Assembly (NCBI GenBank): GCA_910583835.1
Contig: CAJTYM010000022.1
Coordinates: 1 to 64,000 of the forward strand
Direction: 5' to 3'
DNA: 64,000 nucleotides
From: an uncultured Lachnospiraceae bacterium
GTDB lineage: Bacteria > Bacillota > Clostridia > Lachnospirales > Lachnospiraceae
Shown here: positions 24,989 through 32,963 of the stretch, one piece after another
How positions within the stretch are numbered: position 1 is the stretch's first letter
Layout of the letters: the number at the start of each line of letters is the position of its first letter
Program-made: the position numbers and the translations under genes
Notes under the pieces: model-generated
What the model was told of the DNA's origin: nothing
What the model saw: only the letters and a program-made list of their open reading frames with translations
Database searches by the model: none

Positions 24989-26929
24989 ATGAATGAGAAC
25001 AAAGATTTCAAACCTTTTGTTCCCGCCAACAAGACGATGCCGGAATTCACGGTGACTTCCATTATCCTCGGAGTCATCCTGGCCATTATGTTTGGCGGAG
25101 CAAATGCATACCTCGGCCTGCGCGTGGGCATGACGGTATCCGCATCTATCCCGGCAGCGGTATTATCCATGGGAATAATCCGCGTAATTTTAGGGAAAGA
25201 ATCCATACTAGAGAATAACATGGTGCAGACCATCGGTTCTGCCGGGGAATCTGTGGCAGCGGGCACGATTTTCACCTTGCCTGCACTGTTCCTCTGGGCT
25301 TCCGAATGGGGTACTTCTTCCCCATCGCTGGTAGAGATTGCCGTGATTGCATTTATCGGCGGCGCGCTCGGCATCCTGTTCATGGTTCCCTTAAGGAAAG
25401 CATTGATTGTGCAGGAACATGGCACGCTTCCTTACCCGGAAGGAAAGGCATGTGCCGAAGTGCTGATGGCAGGTGAGCAGGGCGGAGCCAAAGCCTCTAC
25501 CGTATTTGCCGGCCTGGGCATTGCTGCTGGCTATAAATTTATCACCGATGGCCTCAAAGTATTCCCCAGCGAGGTACATTACGAGATTCCGGCATACAAA
25601 GGCTCCGGTATCGGCATGGACGTGCTTCCAGCGCTGTTGGGCGTTGGCTATATCTGCGGTCCCAAGATTTCTTCTTACCTGTTCTGCGGCGGTATGCTGG
25701 GTTGGTTCGTACTGATGCCTTTAATCGTACTGTTTGGCGGCAATATCGTCATGTTCCCGGCAGACGTCACTATCGCGGAGCTCTATGCTGACGGCGGTTC
25801 TTTCGCCATCTGGACAAACTACATCAAATATATCGGCGCCGGAGCCGTTGCCTGCGGCGGCGTTATGAGCCTGATTAAATCACTGCCCTTAATTATCAAG
25901 ACTTTCCGCGAAGCCATGAAAGGGTTCGGCAAAGGCGAGGTTACAGATGAGCGCACAAATCAGGATTTAAATATCAAGGTTATCCTTATCGGCATTGCCG
26001 TCCTGACGCTTGCCATCTGGCTTGTGCCGGTAATCCCCATCAACTTATTTGGAGCATTCCTGATTGTCATCTTCGGTTTCTTCTTTGCCACAGTCTCCTC
26101 GCGAATGGTAGGCCTTGTGGGAAGCAGCAACAACCCTGTTTCCGGCATGACAATTGCCACGCTGTTAGTTGCCACCATCGCTTTAAAGGCAACCGGCATG
26201 ACCGGACAGCCCGGCATGATTGCCGCTATCGCTATCGGCGGCGTTATCTGTATCGTTGCAGCAATTGCCGGCGACACTTCCCAAGACTTAAAGACCGGTT
26301 ACATCTTAGGCGCAACGCCTAAGAAACAGCAGATTGGTGAACTTGTAGGCGTATTCGCTTCCTCCCTTGCCATCGGCGGCGTCCTTTATCTGCTGCACAT
26401 GGCATGGGGTTACGGTACGCCGCAGCTCCCGGCTCCTCAGGCAACTCTGATGAAGATGATTGTGGAAGGCGTTATGGATGGCAACCTGCCCTGGACCCTG
26501 ATATTTGTCGGCGCATTTATCGCCATTGTCGTAGAAGTCCTCGGTATTCCGGTGCTGCCATTTGCCATCGGTTTATATCTGCCCATCCATTTGAGCACAC
26601 CGATGATGGTCGGCGGTATCGTGAAATTTATTGTCGATGAGAAGAAGAATGCCAGTGAGAAAGAGAAAAAAGATGCGGATGCCAACGGTATCCTCTTCTC
26701 CTCCGGCCTGATTGCCGGAGAAGGCCTGGTAGGTATCCTGCTCGCTGTCTTGACAATCATCCCTGTTAACGGCAGCAACGTCGGCGACATTATCGCCTCC
26801 GCATTGCCAGGGATGATTCCCATACTTACGAATGCTAACTTCGGCAATATCGTTGGGCTGATTGCTTTTGCACTGCTGACGTTATCCCTGTGGTCTTTCT
26901 GCTACCGCAATGTGAAGAAAGCAAAATAA
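24989..26929 (+). CDS. OPT-family oligopeptide transporter
   Basis: 646 residues with 14 or more membrane segments, a family typical for prokaryotic OPT proteins (opening FTVTSIILGVILAIMFGGANAYLGLRVGMTVSAS region; LPYPEGKACAEVL; SSNNPVSGMTIATLL). It probably takes up peptides or a metal-chelate with protons. The PqqD-like gene directly downstream is likely cotranscribed. Confidence 0.93.
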   Translation: MNENKDFKPFVPANKTMPEFTVTSIILGVILAIMFGGANAYLGLRVGMTVSASIPAAVLSMGIIRVILGKESILENNMVQTIGSAGESVAAGTIFTLPALFLWASEWGTSSPSLVEIAVIAFIGGALGILFMVPLRKALIVQEHGTLPYPEGKACAEVLMAGEQGGAKASTVFAGLGIAAGYKFITDGLKVFPSEVHYEIPAYKGSGIGMDVLPALLGVGYICGPKISSYLFCGGMLGWFVLMPLIVLFGGNIVMFPADVTIAELYADGGSFAIWTNYIKYIGAGAVACGGVMSLIKSLPLIIKTFREAMKGFGKGEVTDERTNQDLNIKVILIGIAVLTLAIWLVPVIPINLFGAFLIVIFGFFFATVSSRMVGLVGSSNNPVSGMTIATLLVATIALKATGMTGQPGMIAAIAIGGVICIVAAIAGDTSQDLKTGYILGATPKKQQIGELVGVFASSLAIGGVLYLLHMAWGYGTPQLPAPQATLMKMIVEGVMDGNLPWTLIFVGAFIAIVVEVLGIPVLPFAIGLYLPIHLSTPMMVGGIVKFIVDEKKNASEKEKKDADANGILFSSGLIAGEGLVGILLAVLTIIPVNGSNVGDIIASALPGMIPILTNANFGNIVGLIAFALLTLSLWSFCYRNVKKAK

Positions 26930-26980
26930 TTGCCGCCGTACGGCACAAGCCGGACAGCGCAAATAGTTAAAGGAGCATCC

Positions 26981-27328
26981 GTGAGCAAAACAAAGAAAAA
27001 TTTTATGGATTTCATTCCCATCTGCAATCCCATATATACCTGGGATGCAGACAAAAAAGGCATAGTCACCGTCCATGTAGAGAACCGGGGCTTTTACAAC
27101 TGGATTGCACAGAAAGTCTTCAAACGCCCCCGCACCAGCCATATTTCTCTGGACAAATACGGAAGCTATGTCTGGCTGCAGATGGACGGCAAACGCAATG
27201 TGCATGACATTTCAAAGCTTGTGGCAGCGCAGTTTGGCGAGGAGGCGGAGCCTCTGATTCCACGGCTTGTCAAATATATCCAGATTCTGTACCAGAATAA
27301 GTTTATCGGATATGTAAAAAAGATTTAG
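26981..27328 (+). CDS. PqqD-like peptide-chaperone-family protein
   Basis: 115 residues. The end has the PqqD fold (SYVWLQMDGKRNVHDISKLVAAQFGEEAEPLIPRL then LYQNKFIGYV). PqqD domains bind leader peptides of ribosomally made peptides for radical-SAM enzymes, but no such enzyme or precursor is seen here. The GTG start at 26981 follows AAAGGAG. It lies about 50 bases after the OPT gene, so peptide transport and peptide binding may be linked. Confidence 0.82.
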   Translation: MSKTKKNFMDFIPICNPIYTWDADKKGIVTVHVENRGFYNWIAQKVFKRPRTSHISLDKYGSYVWLQMDGKRNVHDISKLVAAQFGEEAEPLIPRLVKYIQILYQNKFIGYVKKI

Positions 27329-27363
27329 TTATTTCTATTTTGGTAGATACCAATATTATAGTG

Positions 27364-27396
27364 CCAGTTTCACATCGCTTTGTGATGTGAAACTGG
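27364..27396 (+). terminator. Perfect 13-bp hairpin after the OPT-PqqD operon
   Basis: CCAGTTTCACATC and GATGTGAAACTGG pair perfectly around a 7-base loop, 36 bases past the PqqD stop. No T-run follows on the plus strand. It may be a terminator or a boundary element of the AT-rich island that follows. Confidence 0.5.
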
Positions 27397-27514
27397 TATA
27401 TAAAACTTCTTTAGATTCTTGAATTTCTTCCATTGTCTCCAGTAAACGCAGTATTGCAGCGCCATCCCAAACACATCAAATGTCTGATTATAAAATGAGG
27501 AAACAGAAAATGTA

Positions 27515-27542
27515 TTGTTAATTTTATTAGGTTTGCTATAAT
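27515..27542 (+). promoter_or_regulatory. Promoter of the DUF262-HEPN cassette
   Basis: TTGTTA (27515-27520), a 16-base spacer and TATAAT (27537-27542), about 47 bases before the ATG of the DUF262 gene. The cassette thus appears to carry its own promoter. Confidence 0.6.
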
Positions 27543-27588
27543 AATGGTATCGTAACACAAAGTAAAATTTTATACAGAGAGGGAAGAT

Positions 27589-28680
27589 ATGGCAATAGAA
27601 AATTTAATCGAAAATGTTGATAGCCAGATTATTAAAATTAGAACAAAAAGTTTAGATGTATCATTTAATGAATTGTATGATATGTATCAAAATAAGGAAT
27701 TAACCATTTCACCAGACTATCAAAGACTCTTTAGATGGGAAGAAGAAACTCAGTCACGCTTTGTAGAATCTTTAATTTTAGAAATGCCTGTTCCACCAAT
27801 TTTTGTTATAGAGACAGACGATGGCGTTTATGAGTTGATTGACGGTTTGCAAAGAATATCTAGTTATTTGCATTTTAGGGGAGAACGTTTAGGTGAGAGC
27901 GAAGATGATTTTTTAGTATTGCATGGATGTGATATAGTCAATGATTTAAACGGATTAACATTTGATAAGTTACCAAAAGCCTTACAAATAAAAATAAAAA
28001 GAAGTTTTGTTCGTATGGAAGTTATTAAGAAAGAGAGCGAGATTTCCCTAAAATATCATATGTTTAAGCGACTGAATACAGGTGGCGAACTCTTATCCGC
28101 ACAAGAAATACGGAATTGCACAATTCGCTTATTAGGTTCAAAAGGAATTGATTTTTTAGAAGAGTGTAGCAAAAATGACGATTTTAAATCTGTAATTAAT
28201 AAACTTGCTTCAGATAAAAGAAAAACAAAATATGCCCAAGAACTCGTTCTAAGATTTTTTGCCATTAAAAATGATATAGAAAACTATAAATATCCTGTAA
28301 CAGAATACTTAACACGATACTTAGAAAAAATCACTACTGAAGAGATTCAGTTTGATTACCCAAAGGAAAAAGATATTTTTGAACAAACTTTCAAATATAT
28401 AAATGAAAATTGGGGCGAGGAAGTTTTTTCCGGAAGAACGGCTAATGGAACTAGTAAAAACAAATTTGTACTTTACTATTATGATGGTATTACAATTTCA
28501 ATTGCATCTTTGATAGAACAAATAATATCATGTGATTGTGATAGAGAAATTATAGAAGCCATTAATCAAATTAAATATGGGACAGAACTTCAATCATATA
28601 AGACAGGAAGTGTCAATGGCGTAAAAACAAGAATAAAATTGTTTACGGAAGGAGTGAGAAGGATTCTTGACGGCAGATGA
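27589..28680 (+). CDS. DUF262 (ParB/GmrS-like) protein
   Basis: 363 residues. The DUF262 domain spans about residues 20-240: PDYQRLFRWEEETQSRFVESLILEMPVPPIF, DGLQRISS (family DGQQR) and NTGGELLSAQEIRN. The fold is ParB-like and in relatives such as GmrS binds or hydrolyses nucleotides. The usual C-terminal DUF1524 HNH nuclease is missing. The last 14 bases overlap the HEPN gene. Base composition is strikingly AT-rich against both neighbours, a sign of recent transfer. It is probably the sensor or NTPase of a two-gene conflict system. Confidence 0.88.
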   Translation: MAIENLIENVDSQIIKIRTKSLDVSFNELYDMYQNKELTISPDYQRLFRWEEETQSRFVESLILEMPVPPIFVIETDDGVYELIDGLQRISSYLHFRGERLGESEDDFLVLHGCDIVNDLNGLTFDKLPKALQIKIKRSFVRMEVIKKESEISLKYHMFKRLNTGGELLSAQEIRNCTIRLLGSKGIDFLEECSKNDDFKSVINKLASDKRKTKYAQELVLRFFAIKNDIENYKYPVTEYLTRYLEKITTEEIQFDYPKEKDIFEQTFKYINENWGEEVFSGRTANGTSKNKFVLYYYDGITISIASLIEQIISCDCDREIIEAINQIKYGTELQSYKTGSVNGVKTRIKLFTEGVRRILDGR

Positions 28681-29344
28681 ATTGAGGGCGGCTCTTGAAG
28701 CAGAATTAAAGTGGCGACAGGAGGAACTTGCCTTTTTCAAGAATCAATTAAACGAAATTGTCGAAGAAAACAAAAATAAATATAGAAAAAGTTTAGTATT
28801 GATTCTGTATTCACATCTGGAAGGATATATCAAAATTTGTTTACAGACATATGTACAATATATAAACTCACAAAAATTAAATCGCAAAGATGTAAATATG
28901 GGATTGATGGTAGCAAGTATGCATAAAGAATTTATTGCTTACGAAAATTTAGACCGAAAATGTGAAATTTTTCGTAAGGAATTGCCTGATGATGCTCGTT
29001 TACATCGTCTTTATCGTCGTGTTGATTTTATGGAAAAGGTGGAAGATTTCAAAGAACAAGAATTAAATATTGACGACCAAATAATAGATACGGAATCTAA
29101 CTTATGGTACATAGTGCTGCAGAAAAATTTATATAAAATAGGATTACCCATTAATTTATTTGATGATTGCCAAAGCGATATTGATTCATTGGTAAACCGA
29201 AGAAATTCTATAGCTCATGGAAATTTTCATTCGGGGGTAACAGCAAAAGAATTTTCTAATTGGGAAACTAAAGTTTCTGATATTTTGTCAAAAGTAACAA
29301 TATTAATTTATGATTATGCCAATAATGAGAAATATTTAGCTTAA
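28667..29344 (+). CDS. HEPN-like nuclease/toxin, MAE_28990/MAE_18760 type
   Basis: 225 residues, all helical. The end carries the HEPN catalytic motif RX4H (RRNSIAHG, near residue 185), typical of metal-independent ribonucleases. The front (WRQEELAFFKNQLN, SHLEGYIKICLQTYVQYIN) fits the MAE_28990/MAE_18760 group, which is often found with DUF262 genes. The start is TTG at 28667, preceded by GGAAGGAG and overlapping the DUF262 frame by 14 bases, so production is coupled. Probably an RNase effector held in check by or triggered through its partner. Confidence 0.85.
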   Translation: MTADELRAALEAELKWRQEELAFFKNQLNEIVEENKNKYRKSLVLILYSHLEGYIKICLQTYVQYINSQKLNRKDVNMGLMVASMHKEFIAYENLDRKCEIFRKELPDDARLHRLYRRVDFMEKVEDFKEQELNIDDQIIDTESNLWYIVLQKNLYKIGLPINLFDDCQSDIDSLVNRRNSIAHGNFHSGVTAKEFSNWETKVSDILSKVTILIYDYANNEKYLA

Positions 29345-29409
29345 ACAGCGTTGGAGAAATGCTTATAAGGGTGGGAAGAGGAGATAGTTTTCGTTTTTCT
29401 CCAAATACT

Positions 29410-29443
29410 TAGCGCCCAAAGGCAGCAAGACCTTTGGGCGCTA
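29410..29443. terminator. Bidirectional terminator, short relative of the 51.5-kb element
   Basis: TAGCGCCCAAAGG and CCTTTGGGCGCTA pair perfectly over 13 bp. It lies between the convergent HEPN and feoB genes. The right half (AAAGGCAGCAAGACCTTT, then GGCGCTA) matches the end of the structured element at 51452-51586 apart from two bases. Confidence 0.7.
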
Positions 29444-29479
29444 AATTTGTACGTCTCTTCCGCTTCAGCAAGCAAGCGC

Positions 29480-31672
29480 CTACTTTGCGCCCGCCAAACC
29501 TTTTACCTTCACCTCCAAGGTCCTGCTCTCCTTATAAGGACGGAATAACAGATAGATAAACCCGGCAATCAAAAGGATTGCTACGATTGTTCCTAAGCCA
29601 AAGACGCTTTCTGTCATCCAGGTGCCAATCTGGTAAATGCACAGCGCCACGAGATAAGCGAGGATGCACTGATATCCTATGGCGAACCAGAACCATTTGC
29701 GATTGTTCATCTCACGCTTGATAGCGCCCATCGCCGCAAAACAAGGCGCGCACAGCAGGTTAAATACCATGAAGGAATATGCTGCCACTGCGCTCATATG
29801 GCCTGCCAGCGTACCCCAGATTTCCGAACCGTCCTCTGCAACCTCTGCAAATCCGAAGAGAATCCCGAAAGTCCCGACTACATTCTCCTTTGCCACCAGA
29901 CCGGTGATGGCTGCCACCGCCGATTTCCAGTCGCCCCAGCCAAGCGGCGCGAATATCCAGGCAAATCCATTGCCAATCATCGCCAGAATGCTGTGGTCAA
30001 TCTCCATATCTTCCAACATACGGAACTGTCCGTCCACCCAGCCAAAATATGTCGTAAACCAGATGAAAATCGTAGACAGGAGGATAATCGTCCCTGCTTT
30101 CTTGATGAAAGACCATCCGCGCTCCCACATGCTCCTGAGCACATTGCCCACGGTGGGCAGATGGTAGCTTGGCAGTTCCATCACAAACGGCGCCGGCTCC
30201 CCGGCAAACATCCGTGTCTTCTTTAAGATAATGCCAGAGCAGACAACAGCTGCAATACCTACGAAAAATGCACTCCAGGATACCCACCAGGCATTGCCGA
30301 AAAACGCTCCGGCAATCAAAGCAATAATCGGCAGTTTTGCTCCGCAGGGAATGAACGTAGTCGTCATAATTGTCATCTTGCGGTCCCGGTCATTCTCGAT
30401 TGTCCGCGATGCCATAACGCCCGGCACGCCGCAGCCAGTGCCAATCAGCATAGGAATAAAGGATTTCCCGGACAGCCCGAATTTGCGGAAAATACGGTCC
30501 ATGATAAATGCCACCCGCGCCATATACCCACAGCTCTCCAAAAATGCCAGAAACAGGAACAGCACCAGCATCTGCGGCACGAAGCCCAGCACTGCGCCTA
30601 CGCCGGCGACAATGCCGTCTACCACCAGCCCCTGCAGCCAGTCTGCACAGCCAACCGCTTCCAGTCCATTAGAAAAAAGCTCCGGTATCGCCGGAATATG
30701 GAGGCTTTCAATGCCGAACAGATTCCAGCCATCGCTGAACACGCCGTCATTTACCCAACTTGTCGCCCAATCTCCCACGGTCTTGACTGATACATAATAG
30801 ACAATTGCCATCACAAATGCAAAAATGGGCAATGCCAGAATACGGTTCGTCACTATCTTGTCAATCTTATCGGAGATACTAATCTTCTCTTTTCCCTGCC
30901 TGGTGCAGCAATCTTTGATAATGGAAGAAATATACACATAGCGCTCATTGGTAATGATGCTCTCCGTGTCATCATCCATCTCTTTCTCCAGGGCAGTTAT
31001 TTCTGCCGTCACATCAGGCACATGTTTCATCTGCATGGCAATCTTGTCATCTTTCTCCAGCAATTTCACGGCAAAGAAACGTCTCTGCTCTTGCGGCACT
31101 TCTGCGCCGAGCTTATCCTCAATGGCAGTCAATGCACTCTCTGCTTCCGGCGCAAATTCATGTACAGCTTTCGCGGGACGCTTTTTCTGTGCCAATTCCA
31201 CTGCTTTCTGCGCTGCCTCCTTCACGCCCATGCCTTTGAGGGCAGAGATTTCCACCACCGGGCAGCCCAGCTTCTCGCTCAGTTTCCCGATATGTATCTT
31301 ATCTCCATTCTTGGCAACGATATCCATCATGTTCACAGCCATCACAACCGGAATTCCCAGTTCCATCAGCTGTGTACTCAGGTACAGGTTACGCTCAATA
31401 TTGGTCCCATCCACAATATTTAAAATAACATCCGGGCGCTCCCCTATCAGGTAATTCCTTGCCACCACTTCCTCAAGCGTATAGGGGGACAGGGAATAGA
31501 TTCCAGGCAAATCCATGACGGTCACGTCTTTATGCCCTTTCAGCCTTCCCTCTTTCTTCTCCACAGTAACGCCCGGCCAGTTACCCACAAATTGATTGGA
31601 ACCGGTGAGCGCATTGAATAATGTTGTTTTCCCACTGTTGGGATTTCCTGCCAATGCTATTTTTACTGACAT
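29480..31672 (-). CDS. feoB: Ferrous iron transporter FeoB
   Basis: 730 residues. The N-terminal G-protein domain has G1 GNPNSGKTT (near residue 10), G3 DLPGIYSL and G4 NMMD; a helical GDI region follows. The rest is the membrane part with two Gate motifs (GTGCGVPGVMASRTI and the VAKENVVGTFG region). It imports Fe(II) powered by GTP. The ATG at 31672 has TAGGAG upstream. It is third in the feoA-feoA-feoB operon. Its leader holds the 38-bp repeats. Confidence 0.97.
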   Translation of the reverse strand: MSVKIALAGNPNSGKTTLFNALTGSNQFVGNWPGVTVEKKEGRLKGHKDVTVMDLPGIYSLSPYTLEEVVARNYLIGERPDVILNIVDGTNIERNLYLSTQLMELGIPVVMAVNMMDIVAKNGDKIHIGKLSEKLGCPVVEISALKGMGVKEAAQKAVELAQKKRPAKAVHEFAPEAESALTAIEDKLGAEVPQEQRRFFAVKLLEKDDKIAMQMKHVPDVTAEITALEKEMDDDTESIITNERYVYISSIIKDCCTRQGKEKISISDKIDKIVTNRILALPIFAFVMAIVYYVSVKTVGDWATSWVNDGVFSDGWNLFGIESLHIPAIPELFSNGLEAVGCADWLQGLVVDGIVAGVGAVLGFVPQMLVLFLFLAFLESCGYMARVAFIMDRIFRKFGLSGKSFIPMLIGTGCGVPGVMASRTIENDRDRKMTIMTTTFIPCGAKLPIIALIAGAFFGNAWWVSWSAFFVGIAAVVCSGIILKKTRMFAGEPAPFVMELPSYHLPTVGNVLRSMWERGWSFIKKAGTIILLSTIFIWFTTYFGWVDGQFRMLEDMEIDHSILAMIGNGFAWIFAPLGWGDWKSAVAAITGLVAKENVVGTFGILFGFAEVAEDGSEIWGTLAGHMSAVAAYSFMVFNLLCAPCFAAMGAIKREMNNRKWFWFAIGYQCILAYLVALCIYQIGTWMTESVFGLGTIVAILLIAGFIYLLFRPYKESRTLEVKVKGLAGAK

Positions 31673-31696
31673 TTTTTCTCTCCTATCCACATTTTG

Positions 31697-31729
31697 TTAC
31701 GTCTGTCTCTTCATTTTCTGCCGCCGCAT
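31697..31729 (-). CDS. Possible 10-residue leader mini-ORF ahead of feoB
   Basis: ATG-CGG-CGG-CAG-AAA-ATG-AAG-AGA-CAG-ACG-TAA encodes MRRQKMKRQT and ends 24 bases before the feoB ATG. Each upstream 38-bp repeat carries a similar mini-ORF (MRRQQVKK, MRWQQVKK, MRRQQVEK, each with its stop). No good ribosome binding site is seen. Coding status is speculative. Confidence 0.25.
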   Translation of the reverse strand: MRRQKMKRQT

Positions 31730-31850
31730 GTTTGCTACGGCTATTTCTTCACTTGCTGCCGCCGCATGTTTGCTACGGCTATTTCTTCACTTGCTGCCAC
31801 CGCATGTTTGCTACGGCTATTTCTCCACTTGCTGACGCCGCATGTTCGTT
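31715..31850. repeat. 38-bp tandem repeat in the feoB leader
   Basis: CATG recurs at 31727, 31765, 31803 and 31841, exactly 38 bases apart, with the unit GCATGTTTGCTACGGCTATT plus 18 more bases nearly identical in each copy. It fills most of the 226-base gap between the second feoA and feoB. Because 38 is not a multiple of three it cannot encode a repetitive peptide through all units. Confidence 0.9.
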
Positions 31851-31898
31851 TCACCAGACCGTTATTAGTCGAAACTAACCAATACTTAAAAAAAATAA

Positions 31899-32120
31899 TC
31901 ACATTACCTCAATCATTTCCGCGTCCGCTTTCCGCAGCGACAGTTCATATCCACGCACAGTCACTTCCACCGGATCCCCCAACGGCGCTACTTTCCTCAC
32001 AGAAACATCCACGCCCTTGGTAATGCCCATGTCCATAATCCGGCGCTTCACCGGACCTTCGCCATGCAGTTTTGCAACTTTAACTGTTTTCCCGCAGGGA
32101 ATCTGCCTTAATGTCTTCAT
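31899..32120 (-). CDS. feoA: FeoA-family protein
   Basis: 73 residues with an SH3-like FeoA fold (GKTVKVAKLHGEGPVKRRIMDMGITKG, DPVEVTVRGYELSLRKADAEMIEV). FeoA is a small cytoplasmic partner of FeoB. AAAGGAAGG lies before the ATG. It is the second of two feoA copies, ahead of feoB. Confidence 0.93.
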   Translation of the reverse strand: MKTLRQIPCGKTVKVAKLHGEGPVKRRIMDMGITKGVDVSVRKVAPLGDPVEVTVRGYELSLRKADAEMIEVM

Positions 32121-32139
32121 CGTTTTCCTTCCTTTTCTG

Positions 32140-32349
32140 TTAAATTATGATTTTATTTGCCATATCCCGATTGATGGCGACCCTTGACTCTTTGACATTC
32201 ACAATCATATTGCCGCCAATTTCCGATACAACCGTCACCTTGCCTCCGCTTACAAAGCCAAGGTTTTCCAGGAATCTTCTGGTTTCCTCCTTTCCGCCAA
32301 CTTTCTTGATGACATTGGCTTCCCCTGTTCTTGCCATGGTCAACGGCAT
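32140..32349 (-). CDS. feoA: FeoA-family protein, first copy
   Basis: 69 residues, SH3-like (GKEETRRFLENLGFVSGGKVTVVSEIGGNMIVNVKESRVAINRDMANKIII). The ATG at 32349 is placed nine bases after AAGGAG. The frame could also open at 32358 but that ATG touches the ribosome binding site. It is the first gene of the feo operon, behind the promoter at 32397-32425. Duplicated feoA is common in Clostridia. Confidence 0.9.
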   Translation of the reverse strand: MPLTMARTGEANVIKKVGGKEETRRFLENLGFVSGGKVTVVSEIGGNMIVNVKESRVAINRDMANKIII

Positions 32350-32393
32350 CACAATCATCTCCTTCTTCCTATGATATTTTTATCTCTTCGTTA

Positions 32394-32425
32394 GTTAGTA
32401 TACGCTAACATTTATTAGTTGTCAA
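32394..32425 (-). promoter_or_regulatory. feo promoter with DtxR-type operator
   Basis: On the minus strand TTGACA (32425-32420), a 17-base spacer and TATACT (32402-32397) form a near-consensus promoter. GTTAG-TATACG-CTAAC (32394-32409) covers the -10 box. This dyad is close to the half-sites bound by DtxR/IdeR-type metal repressors, and a DtxR-family gene is divergent at 32522. Iron-dependent repression of feo is the likely reading. Confidence 0.75.
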
Positions 32426-32521
32426 TAACTTTTTTTAAATCGTTAAACTATTTGCCATTTTGCACACAATCCAGTATACTTATATGGTAACTATCAATCT
32501 GATGATAAGAGGGATATAAGA

Positions 32522-32899
32522 ATGAAGAATACGGAATCTGCTGAAAATTATCTGGAAACCATTCTGATTCTGAGCCAGAGGCTTCCGGTAGTCCGTTCTA
32601 TAGATGTCGCCGCAGAACTTGGCTTTAAGAAATCAAGCGTCAGCGTTGCCATGAAGCATCTGCGGGAAAATAGGCACATCGTGGTATCGCCCGCCGGATA
32701 CATTACTTTGACAGACGCGGGCAGAGAAATCGCCGACATGATTTATGAAAGGCACAATTTTCTCTCTTCCTGGCTGATAAGCCTTGGCGTGGATGAGAAA
32801 ATTGCTCTTGAGGATGCCTGCCGGATAGAACATGTAATCAGCAAGGAAAGCTTTGCTGCTATTAAAGACAATGTGGGAGGATTTGAAACAAACAGTTAG
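32522..32899 (+). CDS. DtxR/MntR-family metal-dependent regulator
   Basis: 125 residues. A winged helix (AENYLETILILSQRLPVVRSIDVAAELGFKKSSVSVAMKHLRE) is followed by the dimerisation/metal-binding domain (EIADMIYERHNFLSSWLISLGVDEKIALEDACRIEHVIS), with the Glu/His/Cys/His ligand pattern of the family. No C-terminal FeoA-like SH3 domain. It is divergent from feoA and probably represses the feo operon with Fe(II) or Mn(II). Confidence 0.92.
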   Translation: MKNTESAENYLETILILSQRLPVVRSIDVAAELGFKKSSVSVAMKHLRENRHIVVSPAGYITLTDAGREIADMIYERHNFLSSWLISLGVDEKIALEDACRIEHVISKESFAAIKDNVGGFETNS

Positions 32900-32911
32900 G
32901 CAGAACAAAGT

Positions 32912-32949
32912 GGGGAAAATTGTGCCATACATATAGCACAATTTTCCCC
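32912..32949. terminator. Bidirectional terminator
   Basis: GGGGAAAATTGTGC and GCACAATTTTCCCC pair perfectly over 14 bp. It lies between the convergent DtxR and HD-GYP genes and can serve both. Confidence 0.85.
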
Positions 32950-32963
32950 GATAAACGGTTCGC

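Noticed and set aside
31715..31850. 38-bp repeat as a CRISPR array
   Set aside because: The copies are directly adjacent with no unique spacers, and no cas genes are present.
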